From: Pseudopedobacter sp036379295
Lineage (GTDB): Bacteria > Bacteroidota > Bacteroidia > Sphingobacteriales > Sphingobacteriaceae
Direction of reading: 5' to 3'
NCBI GenBank assembly: GCA_036379295.1
Contig: DASVGY010000051.1
Location: forward strand, 1-18,390
Length of the DNA stretch: 18,390 nt
The notes beneath the pieces are model-generated. The model saw only the letters and a list, made by a program, of their open reading frames with translations, was not told where the DNA came from and ran no database searches. Shown piece by piece: positions 12,401-18,390 of the stretch. Every line of letters begins with the position of its first letter. Position 1 is the stretch's first letter. The position numbers and the translations under genes were made by a program.

Positions 12401-13603
12401 ATGCCAAAACAGAAGATATACGATACAGCGGTTAAACCAGAACGGGCGGTTTTAGTTGGATTGATAACAGCAAGCCAAACCGAAGAACAAGAGAAAGAAT
12501 ACCTAGATGAGCTAGCATTTTTAGTGGATACTGCAGGCGGAATTACCGAAAAGCGCTTTACGCAAAAAATGCAACGTCCGGAAAGGGCTACGTTTGTTGG
12601 GACTGGAAAGTTAGAGGAAATTAGAGATTATGTTAAAGCAGAAGAGATAGATATTGTTGTTTTTGACGATGAACTTTCGCCTATGCAGTTGCGTAATATT
12701 GAAGCCGAACTTAAAGTTAAAGTGCTGGACAGGAGTATTTTAATTTTGGATATTTTTGCTCGGAGGGCGCAAACAGCGCAAGCCAAAACTCAGGTAGAAT
12801 TAGCGCAATTACAATATTTATTGCCTCGCTTAACGCGGATGTGGACGCATTTGGAGCGCCAAAAAGGTGGTATCGGGATGCGTGGACCAGGTGAAACCCA
12901 AATCGAAAGCGATAGACGGGTAATTAGGGAAAAGATTTCGTTACTTAAAGAAAAATTAGATTTAATAGATAGGCAAAACGAAACACAACGAAAAAACAGA
13001 AAAGAACTGGTAAGAGTTTCTTTGGTGGGATATACCAACGTTGGAAAATCCACCATCATGAACATGCTTTCGAAATCTGAGGTTTTCGCCGAAAACAAAC
13101 TTTTCGCCACCTTAGATACCACCGTACGTAAAGTAGTTTTAGAGAATGTTCCTTTTCTTTTGTCTGATACAGTTGGTTTCATCAGAAAATTACCCCATCA
13201 TTTAGTAGAATGTTTTAAATCAACTTTAGATGAAGTACGTGAAGCCGATATTTTAATCCACGTAGTTGATATTTCGCATCCAAATTTTGAGGACCAGATC
13301 CGCACAGTCAACGAAACTTTAAAAGAGTTAGGGGCTATTGATAAGGAAATGATTACCGTTTTCAACAAAATCGACAATTATCATGAGGTGGAAGTGGAGC
13401 AAGATTGGGAAGTTGAAAACGAAGAGGCAGCCAAAATGACGTTAGCAGATTTTAAAAACAGTTGGATGGCAAAACACAACAGCCCTGCAATTTTTATCTC
13501 AGCAACAGAAAGAGAAAATATTGACGAATTGCGCAACCGCATCTACGAAAGTGTGAAAGCCGTTAACCAAAAGATTTATCCTTTTAACAATTTTTTATAC
13601 TGA
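12401..13603 (+). CDS. hflX: GTPase HflX (ribosome-associated)
   Basis: A 400-aa GTPase that binds the 50S subunit and splits stalled or hibernating 70S ribosomes in the bacteria where it has been studied. The N-terminal HflX domain is residues 12-115 (RPERATFVGTGKLEEI, FDDELSPMQLRNIE). A coiled-coil linker with GGIGMRGPGETQIESDRR follows at about 156-173. The G domain has GYTNVGKST (G1, 210-218), DTVG (G3, 256-259) and NKID (G4, 322-325). The length is in the family range. It is the first gene of a plus-strand run followed by rbfA, another ribosome factor, and it diverges from the light module. Confidence 0.96.
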   Translation: MPKQKIYDTAVKPERAVLVGLITASQTEEQEKEYLDELAFLVDTAGGITEKRFTQKMQRPERATFVGTGKLEEIRDYVKAEEIDIVVFDDELSPMQLRNIEAELKVKVLDRSILILDIFARRAQTAQAKTQVELAQLQYLLPRLTRMWTHLERQKGGIGMRGPGETQIESDRRVIREKISLLKEKLDLIDRQNETQRKNRKELVRVSLVGYTNVGKSTIMNMLSKSEVFAENKLFATLDTTVRKVVLENVPFLLSDTVGFIRKLPHHLVECFKSTLDEVREADILIHVVDISHPNFEDQIRTVNETLKELGAIDKEMITVFNKIDNYHEVEVEQDWEVENEEAAKMTLADFKNSWMAKHNSPAIFISATERENIDELRNRIYESVKAVNQKIYPFNNFLY

Positions 13604-13607
13604 TTAG

Positions 13608-13642
13608 AAGTATTAAGTAGCAAGACATAAGTAGCAAGCTTA
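13608..13642. repeat. Heptanucleotide array 1 between hflX and rbfA
   Basis: Five 7-base units run AAGTATT, AAGTAGC, AAGACAT, AAGTAGC and AAGCTTA, starting 4 bp after the hflX stop codon. Every unit starts with AAG. Confidence 0.7.
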
Positions 13643-13684
13643 TTTGTTTTGTGTAATAAAATTATATTAATGGCGATAATCAAT

Positions 13685-13719
13685 CTTGATACTTGATACT
13701 AAAATCTAGATACTAACAA
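13685..13719. repeat. Heptanucleotide array 2, inverted relative to array 1
   Basis: Five 7-base units run CTTGATA, CTTGATA, CTAAAAT, CTAGATA and CTAACAA, ending 4 bp before the rbfA ATG. Read on the other strand they are AAG/TAG-type units (TATCAAG), so the array mirrors the one at 13608-13642 across 42 bp. Confidence 0.7.
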
Positions 13720-13723
13720 AACC

Positions 13724-14092
13724 ATGGAATCAAAAAGACAGCAAAAATTTGCGAGAGTGATACAGAAAGATTTGGGAGAAATTTTTCAGCGTGAGGGGAA
13801 TAATTACCTACCTAATGCAATGATAACAGTTACTAAAGTGAGGGCAACGCCAGATTTAGGAATAGTGCGGGTTTTTCTTAGTTTCTTTAACACTCCAGAT
13901 GCCGATAGCGCCATAAAAACCATCAGAGAAAAAACGGCCGAGATAAGATATACCTTAGGTAAACGTATTAAAGACCAGGTTAAGGGCATCCCTTCTTTAG
14001 AGTTTTTTGTGGACGATACTAACGAATACGTTGATCGGATGGATAAAATTTTTAGTGGTATCCATAAAAATGATAGTACCGAAACCGAGTAA
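13724..14092 (+). CDS. rbfA: 30S ribosome-binding factor A
   Basis: A 122-aa KH-type protein that assists late maturation of the 16S rRNA 5-prime end in the 30S subunit. Typical features are the N-terminal RQQKFARVIQKDLGEIF, ITVTKVRATPDLGIVRVFLSFF in the central strands, the IRYTLGKRIKDQVKGIPSLEFFVDD segment (split over 75-99), and a short acidic tail. Length is close to E. coli RbfA (133). The upstream heptanucleotide array ends 4 bp before its start. The next gene starts 9 bp after its stop, so those two are probably cotranscribed. Confidence 0.95.
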   Translation: MESKRQQKFARVIQKDLGEIFQREGNNYLPNAMITVTKVRATPDLGIVRVFLSFFNTPDADSAIKTIREKTAEIRYTLGKRIKDQVKGIPSLEFFVDDTNEYVDRMDKIFSGIHKNDSTETE

Positions 14093-14101
14093 AATTTTTT
14101 A

Positions 14102-14791
14102 ATGAGCGATGCGTTTTTAGTCAACCAACTTTTAACGAAGTACCACACCGATTTTCATAAAGTCGTCGATTTTGATGAAAGAACTGAGACATGTGTAACA
14201 CTGGACTTTACTGCAAGTAACACAACACTTACTAAATCTATAGTAGGAGATACCGCAACTTTCTGTGATTATATTGATCGGGAACTTGCTAACAATAATG
14301 CAAAGTTTGGGCTTGGCGGTTATATGGAGCACCGTACAATTTATACCAGAAGTCAACATTTTAACGGGACAGCTGGCGAGCCTCGTCGTTTGCACTTAGG
14401 CGTTGATATTTGGGGCAAGGCATTAACGAAAGTTTATGCATTTATGGATTCTAAAGTCCATAGCTTTGCTTTCAATGACAATTTTGGAGATTACGGTGCC
14501 ACCATTATATTAGAACACACCTTAGATTTTAGAACATTTTATAGTTTATATGGGCACTTAAGTTTACAAAGCTTAGATGGCTTATACAATGGGATGCCCA
14601 TTAAAAAAGGAACCCATTTTTGTGAGTTTGGTATTCCAGCAGAAAACGGTAACTGGCCACCGCATTTGCATTTTCAATTGGTGGTAAATATGGAGGGGTT
14701 AGCGGGAGATTATCCTGGAGTGGCAAAATTCTCGGAAAAGGAGCTGTGGCTGGCTAAAATACCGGATGCTAATTTGGTCTTAAGTTTCTGA
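14102..14791 (+). CDS. M23 (LytM-type) metallopeptidase-fold protein without signal peptide
   Basis: A 229-aa protein whose C-terminal half is an M23 domain: H98-x3-D102 (HLGVD), YGHLS around H152, and HLH at 188-190 in PPHLHFQ. These provide the expected zinc ligands H98, D102 and H190, with H152 or H188 as catalytic histidine. M23 enzymes usually cut peptidoglycan cross-bridges outside the cytoplasm, yet the N-terminus (MSDAFLVNQLLTKYHTDFHK) is not a signal peptide and no membrane segment is seen. Related domains occur as cytoplasmic parts of larger enzymes in some bacteria and animals (aminotransferase/kinase fusions, from memory), so the substrate may not be peptidoglycan. It starts 9 bp after rbfA. 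Confidence 0.8.
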   Translation: MSDAFLVNQLLTKYHTDFHKVVDFDERTETCVTLDFTASNTTLTKSIVGDTATFCDYIDRELANNNAKFGLGGYMEHRTIYTRSQHFNGTAGEPRRLHLGVDIWGKALTKVYAFMDSKVHSFAFNDNFGDYGATIILEHTLDFRTFYSLYGHLSLQSLDGLYNGMPIKKGTHFCEFGIPAENGNWPPHLHFQLVVNMEGLAGDYPGVAKFSEKELWLAKIPDANLVLSF

Positions 14792-14915
14792 TGAACTTGT
14801 TGGATGGGTTATTGCGGCGACTAATCCTCTATAGCCGGACAATAATTGTAAATGAATACTACAACCACCTTCCCAGCTAATAGCAACTCCTTTAAACAAA
14901 ACCCTTCATAAAAAA

Positions 14916-14945
14916 TTCACGAAAAATATATTTAACTTATATTCG
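14916..14945 (+). promoter_or_regulatory. Possible aspS promoter
   Basis: TTC at 14916, a 19-nt spacer and TATATTCG at 14938-14945 differ from TTG-N19-TAnnTTTG by one base in each element, 44 bp before the aspS ATG. The 198-bp gap between the M23 gene and aspS holds no other structure that I see. Confidence 0.35.
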
Positions 14946-14989
14946 CAGATTATTAGAAATAGTAATCCTGTTTTATAAAAAATAGCATC

Positions 14990-16735
14990 ATGCACAGAAC
15001 ACATACTTGCGGTGAATTAACCATCGAAAATCTTGGTCAGGAAGTTACATTGAGCGGTTGGGTACAAAAATCAAGAGATTTAGGCGGAACTACTTTTATT
15101 GATGTAAGAGACCGCTACGGTTTAACACAATTGGTGGTTAATACCGATGACGAGGCAACTTTACGTACAAAAGTAAAAGATTTAGGTCGCGAGTTTGTGA
15201 TAAAAGTTAAAGGAACTGTTCTCGAACGTTCAAACAAAAACCCAAAAATTTCTACAGGTGATATTGAAATAAAAGTTGCGGATTTAGAGGTTTTAAATGT
15301 GGCAAAACTGCCTCCGTTTATGATTGAAGATGAAACCGACGGAGGTGAAGAGTTGCGTATGAAATATCGTTACTTGGATTTACGTCGTAACCCAGTGCGT
15401 AATAATTTAATTCTTCGTCATAAAATGGCGCAAGAAATCCGTAAATATTTAGATGCACAAGGCTTTTTAGAGGTTGAAACTCCGGTTTTAATTAAATCAA
15501 CACCAGAAGGTGCAAGAGATTTTGTGGTGCCAAGCCGCATGAACCCTGGAGAGTTTTATGCCTTGCCACAATCGCCACAAACGTTTAAACAATTACTAAT
15601 GGTTTCTGGTTTCGACCGTTATTTCCAGATAGTAAAATGTTTTAGAGATGAAGATTTAAGAGCCGACCGTCAGCCTGAGTTTACGCAGATTGATTGTGAA
15701 ATGGCTTTTATTGAGCAAGAAGATATTTTAAACTTGTTTGAAGGATTAACCCGCCACATGTTTAAAAATGTGAAAGGTTTGGAGTTTGAAGATTTCCCTA
15801 GAATGGATTACGCTGATGCGATGCGTTTCTACGGTTCTGATAAACCAGATATTCGGTTTGATATGAAGTTTGTGGAGCTGAACGATATCGTGAAAGGACT
15901 CGGTTTTCCGGTTTTTGATAACGCAGAACTGGTTGTTGGAATAAATGCAAAAGGTGCCGCTTCTTACACGCGTAAACAGTTGGATGAATTGACAGATTTT
16001 GTAAAACGTCCGCAAATTGGCGCTACAGGCTTAATTTATATGCGCCATAACCAAGATGGAACATTAAAATCATCTGTTGATAAATTTTACAACGACGAAC
16101 AACTACAAAAATGGTCTCAAGCTTTTGCTACCGAGCCGGGCGATTTAGTTTTGATTATGGCTGGCGGTACTGATAAAGTACGCAAGCAATTAAACGAACT
16201 TCGTTTAGAAATGGGAAACCGCTTAGGCTTACGTGATAAAAACAAATTTGCACCACTTTGGGTAATCGATTTTCCTTTGTTAGAGTGGGATGAAGAAAGC
16301 GAGCGTTACCACGCCATGCACCATCCATTTACTTCGCCAAAACCAGAAGATATTGCACTTTTAGATAGCAAACCCGGAGAGGTTAGGGCAAACGCTTACG
16401 ATTTAGTGATTAACGGAACAGAAATAGGCGGCGGCTCCATCCGTATCCACGATAAAGAATTGCAATCAATCATGTTTAAGCATTTAGGCTTTACACCAGA
16501 AGAAGCTCAAAAGCAATTCGGGTTTTTATTAGAAGCCTTTGAGTACGGCGCACCTCCACATGGCGGTATTGCCTTCGGTTTTGATAGATTGGTTTCTATT
16601 TTTGCCGGGTTGGATTCTATCCGTGATGTAATTGCTTTCCCTAAAAACAACTCTGGCCGCGATGTGATGATCGATTCACCATCCACCATTGATGATAAGC
16701 AGAAGAAAGAACTGAGTATAGAAACTACGGTTTAA
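14990..16735 (+). CDS. aspS: Aspartyl-tRNA synthetase
   Basis: A 581-aa class II synthetase that charges tRNA-Asp. The N-terminal OB-fold anticodon-binding domain (GWVQKSRDLGGTTFIDVRD, residues 23-41) is followed by the catalytic core. That core has the motif PQSPQTFKQLLM near 192-203, motif 2 FRDEDLRADRQPEFTQID at 218-235 (R219), and motif 3 GIAFGFDR at 526-533 (R533). The GAD insertion domain typical of bacterial AspRS lies about 290-400 (DELTDFVKRP, FAPLWVIDFPL). The length suits the bacterial type. Whether it also misacylates tRNA-Asn cannot be judged here. The insertion sequence lies within three bases of its stop codon. Confidence 0.97.
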   Translation: MHRTHTCGELTIENLGQEVTLSGWVQKSRDLGGTTFIDVRDRYGLTQLVVNTDDEATLRTKVKDLGREFVIKVKGTVLERSNKNPKISTGDIEIKVADLEVLNVAKLPPFMIEDETDGGEELRMKYRYLDLRRNPVRNNLILRHKMAQEIRKYLDAQGFLEVETPVLIKSTPEGARDFVVPSRMNPGEFYALPQSPQTFKQLLMVSGFDRYFQIVKCFRDEDLRADRQPEFTQIDCEMAFIEQEDILNLFEGLTRHMFKNVKGLEFEDFPRMDYADAMRFYGSDKPDIRFDMKFVELNDIVKGLGFPVFDNAELVVGINAKGAASYTRKQLDELTDFVKRPQIGATGLIYMRHNQDGTLKSSVDKFYNDEQLQKWSQAFATEPGDLVLIMAGGTDKVRKQLNELRLEMGNRLGLRDKNKFAPLWVIDFPLLEWDEESERYHAMHHPFTSPKPEDIALLDSKPGEVRANAYDLVINGTEIGGGSIRIHDKELQSIMFKHLGFTPEEAQKQFGFLLEAFEYGAPPHGGIAFGFDRLVSIFAGLDSIRDVIAFPKNNSGRDVMIDSPSTIDDKQKKELSIETTV

Positions 16736-16755
16736 TTAGTCGAGCCTTAAAAAGC
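16736..16755. repeat. Left terminal inverted repeat of the IS
   Basis: An exact 20-bp complement of the right end. It contains the transposase stop codon (TAA, complement of 16747-16749), so the repeat also encodes the last residues of the transposase. Confidence 0.88.
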
Positions 16756-18120
16756 CCAATTTAGTTTTAGGATTTTATTATTTGTAAATATTGAGAGAGC
16801 CATGAGCTCCACAATTTTTTTAGCTGTTGGTTCCAAGTTCCTAAACCCGTTAAAAAAGAGGTCAAAAGGAGATGATTTCCATTTATTCATCATCCTTTTA
16901 AAGTTAAAAGTCGCAGCGGCAAGCATAATGTTAATATTGTCGCCAACTATCCCTTTATAAAAGTTGCGCCCCAAGCGGTGGTCTGCCTTTAAGTGACCAA
17001 TTACTGGCTCAATTGCCGCTCTGCGTTTAAAGCCTTTACGAAGTTTTGTTTGTTTGTATCGGGTTAACTTTTTGTGGTTAAATGGTTTAGGTGTTACTAT
17101 TTCTGTTTCGCCTATTTTGGATTTCCCCCGATAACCCCTGTCTACGGTAGCGCTTTTAGCTTGCTTTCCTGTTAGCCGTTCGTGTTGTTTTAATGCCGGT
17201 TCAAGAGTGTGTCCATCGTATTCATTTCTAAAGCCCATTGCTCCTACAATTACGCCAGTATTTTGGGTGTAAGTTATAGATACTTTATTCCCGAATTCGT
17301 ATTTCTTGTGTTGTTTGCCTTTAGAGATACATTGCACTTCGGGTTCGTGAAGTGAATAAACTTTGTTTTTATCTGCCCTTTTTTGAGCCAAAACTTTTTT
17401 GAATAAACCAAGCTCTTGTGTATAGGTAGTTGGGGGTAAGTTTCTTTCCAACTCCCGAACCAATCTACCTGCAATGGTTCTTACTTTCTTGTCCGCCTTG
17501 CGGGCTTTGCCCTTATTTTTAGGATGATTGCGAAAACGTTGGTTTATACCCAGTCTCTTCAATGTAAAGGTGTAGGATTGGCGTTGTTTTAGATTATTTC
17601 TATTGGCGATTGCCTGGCATTTGGAGATAATCTTACGGTGCAGTTTAGCATCGCTAGGGTAGGTAATGTTCTTTTCCTGTACCGTTGTATCCACACTAAC
17701 ATCTTGCTCTTGTGCATCCTTTCCATTGATACGGATACTTTCTTTGAGAATGAGCTCAATTCCCGCCTCGCCTATGCGCTTGCGGAAATGTACCAACTCG
17801 GACGCCTCACAAGGTACCCCGGGTACAAAGTTCAACTCGCCACAGAAATACTGGTAGTAATTGTTCTCTGCCCATTGTTCCACGATGTTTTCGTCAGAAA
17901 CATTACGCAGATGCTTCAATATCAATAAGCCAACCATCAATCTGATGGGTTTTCCCGGCCTGCCGTTATCCAGACAGTACAAGGGAGCAAAAGCTTCCTC
18001 GAAAACAAACCAGTTTACCTGGTGCGACAAAATAAACAAAGGGTGCTTTTGGTTGAGCATCACCGACAGTGAGGAATAAAACAAACCAGGACCATTATCT
18101 ACAGCTTTCTTAGCTAACAT
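16747..18120 (-). CDS. Transposase, IS5/IS1182-like DDE family
   Basis: A 457-aa transposase. The N-terminal DUF772-like helical region covers about residues 50-115 (GKPIRLMVGLLILKHLRNVSDENI, split). The RNase H-like core offers D144 (SVDTTVQEKNI), D327 (TVDRGYRGKSK) and E371 (RAAIEPVIGHLK), a plausible DDE triad. A Lys/Arg-rich insert lies at about 170-250. The frame is uninterrupted, so the element may still be active. Family naming between IS5 and IS1182 is uncertain without comparison. The gene is convergent with aspS; the two stop codons are 11 bp apart. Confidence 0.92.
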   Translation of the reverse strand: MLAKKAVDNGPGLFYSSLSVMLNQKHPLFILSHQVNWFVFEEAFAPLYCLDNGRPGKPIRLMVGLLILKHLRNVSDENIVEQWAENNYYQYFCGELNFVPGVPCEASELVHFRKRIGEAGIELILKESIRINGKDAQEQDVSVDTTVQEKNITYPSDAKLHRKIISKCQAIANRNNLKQRQSYTFTLKRLGINQRFRNHPKNKGKARKADKKVRTIAGRLVRELERNLPPTTYTQELGLFKKVLAQKRADKNKVYSLHEPEVQCISKGKQHKKYEFGNKVSITYTQNTGVIVGAMGFRNEYDGHTLEPALKQHERLTGKQAKSATVDRGYRGKSKIGETEIVTPKPFNHKKLTRYKQTKLRKGFKRRAAIEPVIGHLKADHRLGRNFYKGIVGDNINIMLAAATFNFKRMMNKWKSSPFDLFFNGFRNLEPTAKKIVELMALSIFTNNKILKLNWAF

Positions 18121-18165
18121 ATCGAAAAAAATTGCAAGGTTTTAAATCGAAAACAACCGTTTCCT

Positions 18166-18190
18166 GCATATTTTAATACAAAAAATATGC
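18166..18190. repeat. Hairpin at the start of the transposase leader
   Basis: GCATATTTT (18166-18174) and AAAATATGC (18182-18190) form a 9-bp stem with a 7-nt loop. It lies immediately downstream of the predicted transposase -7 box, at or near the transcription start. Such a structure could limit read-in transcription or translation. Confidence 0.5.
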
Positions 18191-18220
18191 CAAAAATAAT
18201 ATTAAATACTTGATAATCAA
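18191..18220 (-). promoter_or_regulatory. Bacteroidota-type promoter of the transposase
   Basis: On the minus strand TTG (18220-18218), exactly 19 nt of spacer and TATTTTTG (18198-18191) form a full match to the TTG-N19-TAnnTTTG consensus. It lies inside the IS, 71 bp upstream of the transposase start. Confidence 0.65.
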
Positions 18221-18230
18221 ATAGTTAGTT

Positions 18231-18250
18231 GCTTTTTAAGGCTCGACTAA
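18231..18250. repeat. Right terminal inverted repeat of the IS
   Basis: A 20-bp exact complement of the left end, reading GCTTTTTAAGG and ending GACTAA. Confidence 0.88.
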
Positions 18251-18296
18251 ATAATTATCGCTTCATTTGCCACCCCATACCTATACACTAAATCTT

Positions 18297-18321
18297 AACA
18301 GAAACACAATTTGTTTCTGTT
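18297..18321. repeat. Hairpin beyond the IS, possibly the displaced 3-prime end of aspS
   Basis: AACAGAAAC and GTTTCTGTT form a 9-bp stem with a 7-nt loop. Without the IS it would lie about 50 bp after the aspS stop codon. No T-tract follows, so its role as a terminator is weak. The rest of 18251-18390 shows no gene I can support. Confidence 0.35.
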
Positions 18322-18390
18322 CATAAGGTTCCTAACATCTGCTAACTATTATTTTAATTCTGTCCAATCATCTGTTCTAAACGAGGACAC

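Larger units (their letters stand above)
16736..18250. mobile_element. Complete insertion sequence, IS5/IS1182-like, about 1.5 kb
   Basis: The ends are perfect 20-bp inverted repeats: 16736-16755 (beginning TTAGTCGAGCC) and its exact complement at 18231-18250. One intact transposase fills the interior on the minus strand. The target duplication is unclear: TA at 16737-16738 and 18248-18249 could be a 2-bp duplication, in which case the element proper is 16739-18247. Longer duplications do not match. The left end falls directly after the aspS stop codon. Intact ends and reading frame suggest recent insertion. Confidence 0.88.

Noticed and set aside
18349..18390. 3-prime end of a minus-strand gene entering from the right edge
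   Set aside because: A short open stretch ends in TAA at 18349, but another frame is also open and neither gives a recognisable C-terminus.

Overview
The window looks like chromosome from a member of the Bacteroidota, most likely the Sphingobacteriales (Pedobacter-like). The reasons are the AT-rich sequence, start codons without Shine-Dalgarno sequences, several promoters of the Bacteroidota type (TAnnTTTG at about -7, once with TTG 19 nt upstream), and protein sequences of that flavour. The genus is inference; the phylum is well supported.

Left part (1-3680). An M20 deacetylase of the ArgE kind is followed by a repeat-rich intergenic region. A self-inhibited Fic protein (AMPylase type) with a C-terminal winged helix comes next. 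The fic gene is bracketed, 13 bp before its start and 12 bp after its stop, by two about 95-bp blocks in the same orientation. Each block holds three palindromic units at identical 30- and 40-bp spacing. A secreted protein of unknown function follows on the minus strand.

Centre (3643-8131). The minus-strand sucA-sucB pair encodes E1 and E2 of 2-oxoglutarate dehydrogenase, with a terminator after sucB. E2 has two nearly identical lipoyl domains, and its linkers are encoded by tracts with a 7-nt period. The sucA -7 box abuts the terminator of the gene cluster upstream.

Light module (8106-12400). Four minus-strand genes read, in transcription order: a 50-aa zinc-ribbon-like DUF2256 protein, a DASH-type cryptochrome, an iron-sulfur (FeS-BCP/PhrB-type) photolyase, and a MerR regulator with a B12-binding domain that carries the CarH/LitR photoreceptor residues. 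Together they look like a light-sensing and photorepair unit. The divergent region shared with hflX carries several inverted repeats that are candidate operators.

Right part (12401-18390). The plus strand carries hflX, rbfA, a signal-peptide-less M23 peptidase-fold protein and aspS: ribosome and translation genes with one odd neighbour. Paired heptanucleotide-repeat tracts lie between hflX and rbfA. A complete IS element (about 1.5 kb, IS5/IS1182-like, 20-bp perfect terminal inverted repeats) sits directly against the aspS stop codon. No tRNA, rRNA or CRISPR array was seen.
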